Below, one piece after another: positions 7,851 through 16,356 of a DNA stretch of 64,000 bases (positions within the stretch are counted from its first letter, which is position 1; each line of letters starts with the position of its first letter). This DNA comes from Stenotrophomonas sp046736075 (GTDB taxonomy: Bacteria; Pseudomonadota; Gammaproteobacteria; Xanthomonadales; Xanthomonadaceae), in assembly GCF_046736075.1 (NCBI RefSeq), contig NZ_CP177163.1, forward strand, positions 3,782,001 to 3,846,000, written 5' to 3'. Both the position numbers and the translations under genes were made by a program. The notes beneath the pieces are model-generated. The model saw only the letters and a list, made by a program, of their open reading frames with translations. It searched no databases and was not told where the DNA came from.

Positions 7851-8708
7851 TCAGCCGAAGCGGCCGGTGATGTAGTCTTCGGTCTGCTGCTTGTTGGGCT
7901 GCGAGAAGATCACTTCGGTGCGGTCGTGTTCGATCAGGTCGCCCAGGTACATGAAGGCGGTGTAGTCGGACACGCGCGCGGCCTGCTGCATGTTGTGGGT
8001 GACGATGACGATGGTGTAGTCGTGCTTGAGCTCTTCCACCAGCTGTTCGATGCGGCTGGTGGAGATCGGGTCCAGTGCCGAGGTCGGCTCATCGAGCAGC
8101 AGCACGTCCGGGCGCAGTGCCACCGCGCGGGCGATGCACAGGCGCTGCTGCTGGCCACCGGACAGGCCCAGTGCGCTCTGGTTGAGCTTGTCCTTGACCT
8201 CGTCCCACAGCGCACCCTGGCGCAGCGCCTGCTCGACGCGGTCGGTCATCTCCGACTTGGACAGCTTCTCGTGGTGGCGGATGCCGTAGGCGACGTTCTC
8301 GAAGATGGTCATCGGGAACGGCACCGGCTTCTGGAACACCATGCCGACCTTGCTGCGCAGGCGGTTCATCGGGTACTTCGGCGAAAGGATGTTCTCGCCG
8401 TCCAGCAGCACTTCGCCGCGCGCTTCCAGCTTGGGGTACAGCGCGTAGATGCGGTTGAAGATGCGCAGCAGGGTGGACTTGCCGCAACCGGAGGGACCGA
8501 TCAGCGCGGTGACGCGCTTTTCCGGGATTTCCAGGTCGATGCCCTTCAGCGCATGGAACTTGTCGTAGTAGAAATCCAGCCCGCGTGCGGCCAGCTTGAT
8601 CGGCGCCGGGGTGTGCAGGTTTTCATGCGAGGCCGGAACCACGATGCGCTGCATCGGCACGGCATTGGAGAGATCGTTCATGGCGATGTCCGTGGAAAGG
8701 TCAGTCAT
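7851..8708 (-). CDS. pstB: Phosphate ABC transporter ATP-binding protein
   Basis: A 285-residue ATPase that powers the PstC-PstA channel. Walker A is GPSGCGKST, the ABC signature is LSGGQQQRLCIARA and Walker B is LLLDEPTSALD, followed by the switch His in VTHNMQQAARVSD. Family proteins are usually about 255-260 residues; the extra N-terminal 25-30 residues before LAARGLDFYY are plausible but uncertain. An alternative ATG at residue 10 (8681) has a GGA-containing sequence upstream. The start overlaps the pstA stop by 8 bases. Regulated with the rest of the operon by PhoB. Confidence 0.97.
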   Translation of the reverse strand: MTDLSTDIAMNDLSNAVPMQRIVVPASHENLHTPAPIKLAARGLDFYYDKFHALKGIDLEIPEKRVTALIGPSGCGKSTLLRIFNRIYALYPKLEARGEVLLDGENILSPKYPMNRLRSKVGMVFQKPVPFPMTIFENVAYGIRHHEKLSKSEMTDRVEQALRQGALWDEVKDKLNQSALGLSGGQQQRLCIARAVALRPDVLLLDEPTSALDPISTSRIEQLVEELKHDYTIVIVTHNMQQAARVSDYTAFMYLGDLIEHDRTEVIFSQPNKQQTEDYITGRFG

Positions 8709-9576
8709 GGGAGATACGGTTGCGCAGCAGGATGCCGCGCGCAGAGAGGCTGACCAGCAGCACGAACACGGTCAGCACCAGTGCGCCGGCCCAGGCCAGC
8801 ACCTGCCAGGATTCATACGGGCTGCCGGCGAACTGGTTCATCACCACCGGCACGGAGGCCATCGGCTGGAACACGTTGCTGTTCCAGTACTGGTTGCCGA
8901 AGGCGGTGAACAGCAGCGGCGCGGTCTCGCCGGAAATGCGGGCCAGGGCCAGCAGGATGCCGGTCACGATGCCGGCGGCGGCACTGCGGTACAGCACCTG
9001 CACGGTCACTTTCCACTGCGGGATGCCGAGCGACAGCGCCGCTTCGCGCATCTGCGAGGGCACCAGGCGCAGCATTTCATCGGTGGTACGCACCACCACC
9101 GGCAGCACGATGAAGGCCAGCGACAGGGCACCGGCGAATGCCGAGAACTGCCCGCCGGTCTGCATCACGTACAGGGTGTAGACGAACAGGCCCAGCACGA
9201 TCGACGGCGCCGAGAGCAGGATGTCGTTGACGAAACGCACCACGGTGCCGGCCTTGCGGGCGTTGCCGTACTCGGCCAGCCAGGTGCCGGCCAGCACGCC
9301 CAGCGGGGTGCCGATCGCGATCGCCAGGCCGCACATCACGGCACTGCCGAAGAAGGCATTGGCCAGGCCGCCGTCCTGCATCGGCGGCGGTGTCATCTTG
9401 GTGAACAGGTCCAGGTTGATCCCGGCCAGGCCCTTGGAGGCCAGCGTCCACAGAATCCAGCCCAGGAAGAACAGGCCGAACAGCGCGGTCAGGCAGGACA
9501 TCAGCAGCGCGACCACGTTGACGATGCGGCGGCGCAGGTACAGCGGTTGTGCGGCGGAATTGGCGACGGTGGACAT
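8701..9576 (-). CDS. pstA: Phosphate ABC transporter permease PstA
   Basis: A 291-residue inner-membrane permease with about six helices and the binding-protein-dependent transport motif region EAALSLGIPQWKVTVQVLYR, where the cytoplasmic loop contacts PstB. It pairs with PstC to form the phosphate channel. The start codon overlaps the pstC stop by one base (TGATG), so translation is probably coupled. The first helix (about residues 20-45) is followed by a periplasmic segment, as in E. coli PstA. Confidence 0.97.
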   Translation of the reverse strand: MSTVANSAAQPLYLRRRIVNVVALLMSCLTALFGLFFLGWILWTLASKGLAGINLDLFTKMTPPPMQDGGLANAFFGSAVMCGLAIAIGTPLGVLAGTWLAEYGNARKAGTVVRFVNDILLSAPSIVLGLFVYTLYVMQTGGQFSAFAGALSLAFIVLPVVVRTTDEMLRLVPSQMREAALSLGIPQWKVTVQVLYRSAAAGIVTGILLALARISGETAPLLFTAFGNQYWNSNVFQPMASVPVVMNQFAGSPYESWQVLAWAGALVLTVFVLLVSLSARGILLRNRISHD

Positions 9577-10544
9577 CAGTTGCCCTCCTTGCGGGCCAGG
9601 CGCATCAGCATCAGGCGGGCGATTGCCAGCACCACGAAGGTCACGATGAACAGCACGAAGCCAAGCAGCAGCAGTGCCGAGCGGTAGGTTTCGGTGGCTT
9701 CACCGAAATCGTTGGCGATCAGCGCGGCGATGGTGGTGCCCGGTTCGAGCAGCGAGGGCGACAGGCGCACGCTGTTGCCGATCACGAAGGCCACTGCCAT
9801 CGTTTCGCCCAGGGCGCGGCCGAGGCCGAGGAAGATGCCGCCGATCACCGCCGAACGGGTGTAGGGCAGCACGATGTCCCAGCTCACTTCCCACTTGGTG
9901 GACCCCAGCGCGTACGCCGATTCCTTCAGGCGGGTCGGCACGGTGAGGAACACTTCGCGCATCACCGAGGAGATGAACGGGATCACCATGATCGCCAGCA
10001 CGAAGCCGGCGGTGAGCACGCCGATACCCAGCGGCGGGCCCTGGAACAGCGGGCCGATGATCGGCAGCGTGCCGAGGTGGTCGTTGAGGAACGGGGTGAC
10101 GTACTCCGTCATCACCGGCACCAGCACGAACAGGCCCCACATGCCGTAGATGATGGAGGGGATGCCGGCGAGCAGTTCGATCGCGGTACCGACCGGGCCG
10201 CGAAGCCAGCGCGGGGCCACTTCGGTGAGGAAGAAGGCGATGCCGAAGCTGACCGGCACGGCGATGACCATCGCGATCAGCGCGGTGACCAGGGTGCCGT
10301 AGATCGGTGCGAGCGCGCCGAATTTGTTTTCGACCGGATTCCATTCGGACGAGTAGAAGAAGCTCAGGCCCTGCTCCTGCAGGGCATGGCGGCCGCCCCA
10401 CAGCATCGAGAGCGCGGCGCAGGCCAGGGCGACCAGTACCAGGACAACGGTGGCGATCAGTACCCAGCGGAACAGTGTGTCGTTGCGGGCATCACGCAGG
10501 TCGCGGGTGGACGGTGCGGGGACAGGCTGGGCGATGGCATTCAT
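9576..10544 (-). CDS. pstC: Phosphate ABC transporter permease PstC
   Basis: A 322-residue inner-membrane permease with six predicted helices and the ABC-permease loop KESAYALGSTKWEVSWDIVL. The partner is PstA. I set the start at the ATG at 10544, because the open frame further upstream (28 codons) runs back through the pstS-pstC stem-loop and has no protein-like composition. Only a weak ribosome binding site is seen. It follows pstS by 80 bases containing a 23-base hairpin, which may lower pstC expression relative to the binding protein. Confidence 0.95.
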   Translation of the reverse strand: MNAIAQPVPAPSTRDLRDARNDTLFRWVLIATVVLVLVALACAALSMLWGGRHALQEQGLSFFYSSEWNPVENKFGALAPIYGTLVTALIAMVIAVPVSFGIAFFLTEVAPRWLRGPVGTAIELLAGIPSIIYGMWGLFVLVPVMTEYVTPFLNDHLGTLPIIGPLFQGPPLGIGVLTAGFVLAIMVIPFISSVMREVFLTVPTRLKESAYALGSTKWEVSWDIVLPYTRSAVIGGIFLGLGRALGETMAVAFVIGNSVRLSPSLLEPGTTIAALIANDFGEATETYRSALLLLGFVLFIVTFVVLAIARLMLMRLARKEGN

Positions 10545-10595
10545 GGGAAAGGCAGGGGCCCGAGAGGTGGGGTGCGGCGTGGTGGCGACAAGGGA

Positions 10596-10618
10596 GGGCC
10601 CGCGCGATGCGCGGGCCC
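10596..10618 (-). promoter_or_regulatory. Stem-loop between pstS and pstC
   Basis: A near-perfect GGGCCCGCG/CGCGGGCCC hairpin 6 bases after the pstS stop, without a following T run. It is more likely an RNA-stability or attenuation element than a full terminator, fitting the need for more binding protein than permease. Confidence 0.65.
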
Positions 10619-10624
10619 GGTTTG

Positions 10625-11716
10625 TCATTTGAATTCAGCAGCCCAGTAGGCTTCGATCTGCGTCACCAGCTCGGCCGGCAGCGGCACGTAATGCAGTTCG
10701 TTGGCCTGCGTCTGGCCGTTCTCGAAGGCCCACTTGAAGAACGCCAGGGTGTCCTTGCTGCGCTGGGCATCCTTGGGCTGCTTGTGCATCAGCATGAAGT
10801 TGGTGGCGGTGATCGGCCACGCCTGGTCGCCCGGGGCGTTGGTGATGACCAGGTTGAAGTCCTTGGCGCTGGCCCAGTCGGCGCTGGCGGCTGCGGCGGC
10901 GAAGGTGTCGGCGCTCGGCTGCACCCAGTTGCCTGCGGCGTTCTGCATCGAGGCGTACGGCATGCCGTTCTGCAGGGCGTAGGCCAGTTCGACGTAGCCG
11001 ATCGAGCCCTTGATCTGCTTCACGTACGAGGCCACGCCTTCATTGCCCTTGCCACCCACGCCGTCCGGCCACTGCACCGAGGTGCCTTCGCCGACCTTGC
11101 TCTTCCAGTCCGGGCTGACCTTGGACAGGTAGTTGGAGAAGTTGAACGTGGTGCCCGAGCCGTCCGAACGGTGGACCAGGGTGATCTTGCCGTCCGGCAG
11201 CTTCACGCCCGGGTTGGCGGCGACGATGGCCGGGTCGTTCCAGGTCTTGATCTTGCCCAGGAAGATGTCGGCCAGCAGCGCGCCGCTCAGGCGCAGCTTG
11301 CCGGCTTCCAGGCCCTCGATGTTCACCACCGGCACCACGCCGCCGATGGCGGACGGGAACTGGCCGAGGCCGGCCTGGGCCAGCTCTTCGCTGCTCAGCG
11401 GCTTGTCGGAGGAGCCGAAGTCGACGGTGCCGGCCTTGATCTGGGCGATGCCGCCACCCGAACCGATCGACTGGTAGTTGATCTTGGCGCCGGTGGCGGC
11501 GTTGTAGTCGGCCGACCACTTGGACACCAGCGGGAAGATGAAGGAGGCGCCTGCGCCGGAGATTTCGGCAGTCAGCTTGTCGCCGGCAGCCGGCGCGGCG
11601 GCGGGCGCGCCAGCGGCCGGGGCGGTGGCCTGGCCTTCGGCGGCCGGCTTGCAGGCAGACAGACCCAGCGCGATGGCCAGGGAAAGGGCGGCGAAGCCGG
11701 CCGTATGCAGTTTCAT
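10625..11716 (-). CDS. pstS: Phosphate-binding lipoprotein PstS
   Basis: A 363-residue periplasmic phosphate receptor. The N-terminus is a lipoprotein signal with lipobox LSAC (Cys22), then an Ala/Pro linker (about 23-46) and the mature domain starting SGAGASFIFPLVSKW. Phosphate-contact regions GSGGGIAQIKAGTVDFGSSDKPL and HRSDGSGTTFNFSNYL are intact. It heads the pstS-pstC-pstA-pstB-phoU unit, and a Pho box lies 56 bases upstream of the start. It is clearly paralogous to the second pstS at 12182-13201 but differs in having lipid anchoring and the linker. Confidence 0.97.
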   Translation of the reverse strand: MKLHTAGFAALSLAIALGLSACKPAAEGQATAPAAGAPAAAPAAGDKLTAEISGAGASFIFPLVSKWSADYNAATGAKINYQSIGSGGGIAQIKAGTVDFGSSDKPLSSEELAQAGLGQFPSAIGGVVPVVNIEGLEAGKLRLSGALLADIFLGKIKTWNDPAIVAANPGVKLPDGKITLVHRSDGSGTTFNFSNYLSKVSPDWKSKVGEGTSVQWPDGVGGKGNEGVASYVKQIKGSIGYVELAYALQNGMPYASMQNAAGNWVQPSADTFAAAAASADWASAKDFNLVITNAPGDQAWPITATNFMLMHKQPKDAQRSKDTLAFFKWAFENGQTQANELHYVPLPAELVTQIEAYWAAEFK

Positions 11717-11771
11717 GCGTCACTCCGTAGCGGGATAGGGGGCCGGGCTCGCCGGCTGACGCTGCTATGAA

Positions 11772-11800
11772 ATGATGTTTTTGTTACAGCTTGATGACGT
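11772..11800 (-). promoter_or_regulatory. Pho box upstream of pstS (lipoprotein copy)
   Basis: On the minus strand three 7-base units, ACGTCAT, CTGTAAC and ACATCAT, are spaced exactly 11 bases apart, the PhoB-box phasing (consensus CTGTCAT-N4 repeats). The start codon is 56 bases downstream, with a possible -10 (CATAGC) a few bases after the last unit. Confidence 0.85.
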
Positions 11801-12070
11801 CGTGACCGGGGGCACGCACAAGCCCCGCCGTGCAAGGCTTGGCGGGGGGTACAGCGGGTGCCGGTGAATCGAGCGCCGGGGCGTCATACCCTTTCCGGCG
11901 AATGTCCCCCGGCGTCGGCCTGCGGCCGATACCTCCTCCTTTACTTCGCCTCCACGGGTATGGCGCCCCGGCACTCGATCCACCGGCGTTGCCCCTGGCT
12001 CCGGTTTTGCCTGCGCGTGCCGGAATGAACGCTCGCGAGCAACCTGATCGAAGACCGTGCCCAACGCTTC
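11801..12070. other. Non-coding stretch between the two pstS transcription units
   Basis: No gene is supported here. One modest hairpin (arms 11823-11829 and 11841-11847) lies upstream of the Pho box. The remainder shows no repeat, RNA gene or clear promoter that I can defend. Confidence 0.6.
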
Positions 12071-12101
12071 AAAAAAAAAGCGCGGATCTTTCGATCCGCG
12101 C
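12071..12101 (-). terminator. Rho-independent terminator after the second pstS
   Basis: On the minus strand a perfect stem GCGCGGATC/GATCCGCGC with a GAAA tetraloop is followed by nine T residues. It lies 80 bases after the stop of the upstream pstS and makes that gene a separate transcription unit. Confidence 0.96.
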
Positions 12102-12181
12102 CGGTGGTGCCGTCAGGGGAGAGAGGACCCGACGGCACCGTTGCCTCGTGTTGCGTCACGGCGGTGGGCCGTGAGGGGCCA

Positions 12182-13201
12182 TCAGTACTTCAGGTTCTGC
12201 GACCAGTAGGTCTCGATCTGCTTGACCAGGGTGTCCGGCAGCGGCACGTAGTCGAGCTGCTTGGCCTGGGCATCGCCGTTCTTGTAGATCCAGCGGAAGA
12301 ACTCCTGGGTGGCCTTGGCGTTGGCGGCGTTCTTGGGCTGCTTGCGCACCAGGATGAAGTTGGTGGCGGTGATCGGCCACGCATCGGCGCCCGGAGCGTT
12401 GGTCATGACCAGGTAGAAGTCCTTCGCGCTGGCCCAGTCGGCGCTGGCGGCCGCGGCGGCGAAGGAGGTGTCGCTCGGCAGGACGATCTTGCCGGCGGCG
12501 TTCTTCATCGCGGCGTAGGACATCTTGTTCTGCAGCGCGTAGGACAGTTCGACGTAGCCGATGCCGCCCTTGATCTGCTTGACGTACGCGGCGACGCCTT
12601 CGTTGCCCTTGCCGCCGATGCCGACCGGCCACTGGACCGAGGTGCCTTCACCGACCTTGGTCTTCCACTCCGGGTTCACCTTGGAGAGGTAGTTGACGAA
12701 GTTGAAGGTGGTGCCCGAACCGTCCGAACGATGCACCACGGTGATCTTGCCGTCGGGCAGCTTGACGCCCGGGTTCAGCGCGGCGATGGCCGGGTCGTTC
12801 CAGGTCTTGATCTTGCCCAGGAAGATGTTGCCCAGGGTCGGGCCATCCAGCTTCAGCGCGCCCGGGGCGATGCCGGCCACGTTGATCACCGGGACCACGC
12901 CGCCGATCACCGACGGGAACTGTGCCAGACCGGCCGAGGCCAGTTCTTCCGGCTTCAGCGGGGCGTCGGAGGAGCCGAAGTCCACGGTCGCCGCCTTGAT
13001 CTGCGCGATGCCGCCGCCCGAGCCAATGGACTGGTAGTTGACCTTCTTGCCGGTGGCGGTGCTGTAGTCGGCCGACCACTTGGACATGACCGGATAGATG
13101 AACGAGGCGCCCGCGCCGGTGACATCGGCGGCATTGGCGGCAAACACGGACGACGCGGCGAGAACGACAACGGCGGCGCGCGACTTGAAGGCGTGGATCA
13201 C
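12182..13201 (-). CDS. pstS: Second phosphate-binding protein PstS (secreted form)
   Basis: A 339-residue periplasmic phosphate-binding protein with a type I signal peptide (cleavage near FAANA-AD) instead of a lipobox. Binding loops GSGGGIAQIKAATVDFGSSD and HRSDGSGTTFNFVNYL match the neighbouring paralogue. The start is a GTG at 13201: it has an AGGAG Shine-Dalgarno seven bases upstream and gives a normal signal peptide, whereas the longer frame to 13258 has neither. It has its own Pho box upstream and its own terminator. The free form could act as a scavenger or buffer for the Pst system, or have different affinity; sequence alone does not decide. Confidence 0.96.
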   Translation of the reverse strand: MIHAFKSRAAVVVLAASSVFAANAADVTGAGASFIYPVMSKWSADYSTATGKKVNYQSIGSGGGIAQIKAATVDFGSSDAPLKPEELASAGLAQFPSVIGGVVPVINVAGIAPGALKLDGPTLGNIFLGKIKTWNDPAIAALNPGVKLPDGKITVVHRSDGSGTTFNFVNYLSKVNPEWKTKVGEGTSVQWPVGIGGKGNEGVAAYVKQIKGGIGYVELSYALQNKMSYAAMKNAAGKIVLPSDTSFAAAAASADWASAKDFYLVMTNAPGADAWPITATNFILVRKQPKNAANAKATQEFFRWIYKNGDAQAKQLDYVPLPDTLVKQIETYWSQNLKY

Positions 13202-13267
13202 GGGATGGCTCCTGGGATGGATGACGGTGCGGGGTGTCCCGCCCGGCGCCCATTCCATAACGGTTCG

Positions 13268-13307
13268 ATGACAGCGCAGCGTCTGTCATATGACGCAACC
13301 GTGACAG
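13268..13307 (-). promoter_or_regulatory. Extended Pho box upstream of the second pstS
   Basis: On the minus strand four 7-base units start every 11 bases: CTGTCAC, GCGTCAT, CAGACGC, CTGTCAT. The first, second and fourth fit the PhoB consensus well. A possible -10 lies a few bases after the last unit, about 50 bases before the GTG start. The box is the best PhoB site in the window. Confidence 0.9.
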
Positions 13308-13400
13308 GGGGCGGCGACGCCTCGCGACGCCCGGCGCAGGGCGGCTGCGGTGGTCACAAAGTGCTCTGCGTCACGCACTGCCGCGCACGCGGCAGGTCCC

Positions 13401-14174
13401 TCAGTACGGGCTGAGCGCATCCAGCAATGGGTAGACGCGGCCATCGTGACGCAGCCGGTAGCTGCGCTGGATGGCGGGCGTTTCGCTGTCCACGCACGCA
13501 TCGCCGCGTACGGCGCTGCGTCGCGCCACCTGCCGCTCGCGGACGATCAGGTCGGCGAACCCCTGTGCCCGTGGCGGGCCGACCTCAAGGGTGCGCGTGG
13601 TGGTCAGGAACTCGCCGGCGCAGCGGGTATCCCATTCGCCCTGGGCGATCTGCACGCTGATCGGCTGGGTCAGCACCTGCAGGTGGCCGGGCGCATAGGC
13701 GACCAGGCGCAGCCGGGTGTCCGAAAAGGGGTTGGGGCTGGACGAGCCGGTGAACCGGGTCCGCACGCCGAATGTCCAGTGCGCGCCGTCGAGGCGGTAG
13801 CGGGCGGTATCCAGGCTGACGCCGTCGAAACGCACGGCGTCGCTGTCGATGGCGCCGCGGAGCACGCTCCAGGCGCGCGTGTCGCCGCCGGCGGTGTCGA
13901 TCACCATCAGTTCGAGGTCGCCGTCAGGCGCGTCCGGCAGGCTGTCGCGGTCATTCCAGATCGGGACGGCCAGCAGCGTCAGTTCGGGGTGCGCCGGCCA
14001 GATGCGGCACGTACCTGCCTGCAGGTCGCGGCGCCAGCCCGGGCGGTCGGGGAGCACGTCGCCCGGGCGCACTGCGTAGGCACGCTCGACTGCGGCGGTG
14101 GTGTCGGGGCACTGCTGCGCGTGTACGGCGGGGATGGCGGCGGCCAGCGCAGACAGCAGGAGGAAGGAACGCAT
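13401..14174 (-). CDS. Exported protein of unknown function in the phosphate locus
   Basis: I do not recognise this family. The 257-residue product has a clean Sec signal peptide (MRSFLLLSALAAAIPAVHA, cleavage before QQCPD) and a soluble, probably periplasmic, body with four mature Cys (three before RIWP, CAGEF and ACVD), so disulfides are possible. An acidic DAPDGDLELMVIDTAGGD stretch could bind metal but matches nothing I can name. It lies between the porin terminator and the second pstS, in the same direction, about 200 bases before that start; this suggests but does not prove a role in phosphate acquisition. It lacks phosphatase signatures. Confidence 0.75.
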   Translation of the reverse strand: MRSFLLLSALAAAIPAVHAQQCPDTTAAVERAYAVRPGDVLPDRPGWRRDLQAGTCRIWPAHPELTLLAVPIWNDRDSLPDAPDGDLELMVIDTAGGDTRAWSVLRGAIDSDAVRFDGVSLDTARYRLDGAHWTFGVRTRFTGSSSPNPFSDTRLRLVAYAPGHLQVLTQPISVQIAQGEWDTRCAGEFLTTTRTLEVGPPRAQGFADLIVRERQVARRSAVRGDACVDSETPAIQRSYRLRHDGRVYPLLDALSPY

Positions 14175-14231
14175 CGGGCCATCCGTGGGGAACGGCGTCC
14201 AGCATACGCGCGGGGTAGGCCCTGCACACGC

Positions 14232-14265
14232 CCAACAGAAAGGGCGCAGCCACGGCTGCGCCCTT
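14232..14265 (-). terminator. Probable terminator after the oprP-like gene
   Basis: A perfect AAGGGCGCAGC/GCTGCGCCCTT stem (14240-14265) follows the porin stop by 23 bases and leads into a short TTTCTGTT on the minus strand. The T run is imperfect. Confidence 0.75.
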
Positions 14266-14288
14266 CGGTTGCATCGTTGCCGCAGGTC

Positions 14289-15500
14289 TTACCAGAAGAA
14301 CTGCAGGCGCGCTTCGAGGATGTTCGGGTCGTCGTTGACGAAGGTACGCGAGGTCGCGTTGTACTTCTTGCTGTCCACCATCACGTAGTTCAGCGCGAAC
14401 TTGGTGTTGGAGCGCCAGTAGTAGTTCACGCCGACCGTCCAGATGTTCATCTTGCCACCCAGCACGCCATCGACGATCGGCGGACGGCCGGCCACCGGGT
14501 TGGCGCTGACGTTGCCGTCGTTGAGGTCCATCTGGTCGTAACGCGCACCCAGCTGCCACATGCCGCGGCCCGGCTCGTCCGGCAGGCCGGTGGTCGGGGT
14601 GCCGCCCTTGTAGCCCCAGCTTTCGCCGGTGATGTTCCACAGGCCGCTGACGTAGAAGCCGTCGCTGCTGTAGTTGTCGTGGCTGTAACGCTTGGCCTTG
14701 CTGGTGTAGTACTCGGCCTGCGCCTTGAACGGGCCGCCGATGTACATCGCTTCGGCGCCCAGCGTGCTGACGCGGTCGGTGTCGACCAGGTTGCCGCTGT
14801 CGACCAGGCGTGCGGTGGCCAGGTCGGCGTTCGGACGGGCACGCACGCGCAGGGTGTCCGCGTCGGTGTCGTAGTCGACATAGCTCAGGCCGAAGTGCAG
14901 GACCTGGCCCTTCTCGTTGATCGGGGCCCAGGTACCACGCGCGCCGTAGCCGCTGCCGTGGGCCAGGTTGCGGGTCAGTTCGCGGCCGAAGCCGCTGGCG
15001 GTGACCGACCAGTTGTTGTCGCCGATGCTATAGGCGCCGCCGAGGCGACGGGCCACTGCGTAGGTATTGGTGACCGCCGCCTTGGAGATGAAGTCGTTGT
15101 TCTTGGTGCTGGACAGTTCTTCCAGGCTGTTGGGCTGCTTGAACTGGCCGAACTGCACGAAGTGGTTGGCGTTGCCGGCCAGCTTGTACTTCAGGTTGGT
15201 GTCCAGGAACTTGTCGGCCTTGGCGTCGTAGCCCACCACCCATTCCACATTGCCCGGGCCCTTGCCCTTGAGGACCAGCTCGGCGCGACGCAGCTCGAAC
15301 TCGCTGTTCTTGCCGTTGCCGGCATCGCCGCCGTTGAGGTCGGTCACATCGTTGTCGAACCAGTTGCCATCGGCCTGGACCAGGCCTTCGAAGGTGATCT
15401 CCGAACCGCCGATCACATCGATGGCCACTTCAGCGTGAGCGGCCGGCACGAACAGCGCAGCCGCCACGGCCGCAGTAAGAAGTTGGCGATGCAGTTTCAT
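14289..15500 (-). CDS. oprP: Phosphate/polyphosphate-selective porin, OprP/OprO family
   Basis: A 403-residue outer-membrane trimeric porin. The signal peptide is MKLHRQLLTAAVAAALFVPA with cleavage near AHA-EVAI. The body has alternating beta strands (FELRRAELVLKGKG, NHFVQFGQFKQPNSLEELSS) and ends in an outer-membrane-type C-terminal aromatic (LQFFW). In Pseudomonas, OprP and OprO pass phosphate and pyrophosphate through a Lys/Arg-lined channel. The start at 15500 is chosen because it begins the signal peptide; the frame is open 56 codons further but that part is not protein-like. A Pho box lies 55 bases upstream, so it should be induced by phosphate starvation with the pst genes. Confidence 0.95.
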   Translation of the reverse strand: MKLHRQLLTAAVAAALFVPAAHAEVAIDVIGGSEITFEGLVQADGNWFDNDVTDLNGGDAGNGKNSEFELRRAELVLKGKGPGNVEWVVGYDAKADKFLDTNLKYKLAGNANHFVQFGQFKQPNSLEELSSTKNNDFISKAAVTNTYAVARRLGGAYSIGDNNWSVTASGFGRELTRNLAHGSGYGARGTWAPINEKGQVLHFGLSYVDYDTDADTLRVRARPNADLATARLVDSGNLVDTDRVSTLGAEAMYIGGPFKAQAEYYTSKAKRYSHDNYSSDGFYVSGLWNITGESWGYKGGTPTTGLPDEPGRGMWQLGARYDQMDLNDGNVSANPVAGRPPIVDGVLGGKMNIWTVGVNYYWRSNTKFALNYVMVDSKKYNATSRTFVNDDPNILEARLQFFW

Positions 15501-15554
15501 GGAAAGGAGCCTTGCAGGCAGGTGGGAAGATGCTGCGCAGGCTAATAAGTGAAG

Positions 15555-15583
15555 ATTGCGTAAATGTGACAGTTTCGGACAAA
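15555..15583 (-). promoter_or_regulatory. Pho box upstream of the oprP-like porin
   Basis: Three 11-base-phased units on the minus strand, TTTGTCC, CTGTCAC and ACGCAAT, are followed four bases later by ACTTATTA, which could supply the -10. The central unit is a strong match to the PhoB repeat. Confidence 0.82.
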
Positions 15584-15681
15584 CCGTCGTCCGCCGGACC
15601 CCGCGGCCCAGCAGGGCTTTGCATGAATGCCCGGCGCAGATGACCGCCGGGTTGCGTGGAGATGGCAATCGCCGCCGGGGT

Positions 15682-16356
15682 TCAGGCGGCGGTTTTTTCC
15701 TTGTAGCGGCACAGGTCGCGGATCACGCACTGCGGGCAGTCCGGCTTGCGTGCCTTGCACACGTAGCGGCCGTGCAGGATCAGCCAGTGGTGTGCGTCGA
15801 GCAGGAACTCGGCGGGGATCACCTTGACCAGCAGGTCTTCCACCGCGCGCACGTCCTTGCCCGGCGCCAGCCCGGTGCGGTTGGACACGCGGAAGATGTG
15901 CGTGTCCACCGCCATCACCGGCTCGCCGAAGGCGGTGTTGAGCACCACGTTGGCCGTCTTGCGGCCAACGCCAGGCAGCGCTTCGAGGGCGGCACGATCG
16001 CGCGGCACGTCGCCACCGTGATCGCGGATCAGCAGTGCGCAGGTGGCGATCACGTTCTTCGCCTTCGCGTTGAACAGGCCGATGGTGGCGATGTACTTCT
16101 TCAAGCCGTCTTCGCCCAGCGCGAGCATCGCCTGTGGCGTGTTGGCCACCGGGAACAGCTTGCGCGTGGCCTTGTTGACGCCCACGTCGGTGGCCTGCGC
16201 CGACAATGCCACCGCGATCAGCAGTTCGAACGGCGTGCTGTATTCCAGCTCGGTACGCGGATGCGGATTGAGTTCGCGCAGTCGCGTGAACATCTCGATC
16301 ACATCGGCCTTGGGCATGCGTGCGGTGCGCGCCGCTGCCTTCCTGACGACGGCCAT
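15682..16356 (-). CDS. nth: Endonuclease III
   Basis: A 224-residue base-excision repair DNA glycosylase/AP lyase that removes oxidised pyrimidines. The helix-hairpin-helix LPGVGRKTANVV holds the catalytic Lys, and VDTHIFRV holds the catalytic Asp. The C-terminal iron-sulfur loop has the family spacing C-x6-C-x2-C-x5-C (CKARKPDCPQCVIRDLC). E. coli Nth is 211 residues. The start at 16356 overlaps the upstream hypothetical stop (TGATG). A longer frame exists but reads through the other gene. It is the last gene of a three-gene leftward unit with enoyl-CoA hydratase. Confidence 0.97.
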   Translation of the reverse strand: MAVVRKAAARTARMPKADVIEMFTRLRELNPHPRTELEYSTPFELLIAVALSAQATDVGVNKATRKLFPVANTPQAMLALGEDGLKKYIATIGLFNAKAKNVIATCALLIRDHGGDVPRDRAALEALPGVGRKTANVVLNTAFGEPVMAVDTHIFRVSNRTGLAPGKDVRAVEDLLVKVIPAEFLLDAHHWLILHGRYVCKARKPDCPQCVIRDLCRYKEKTAA

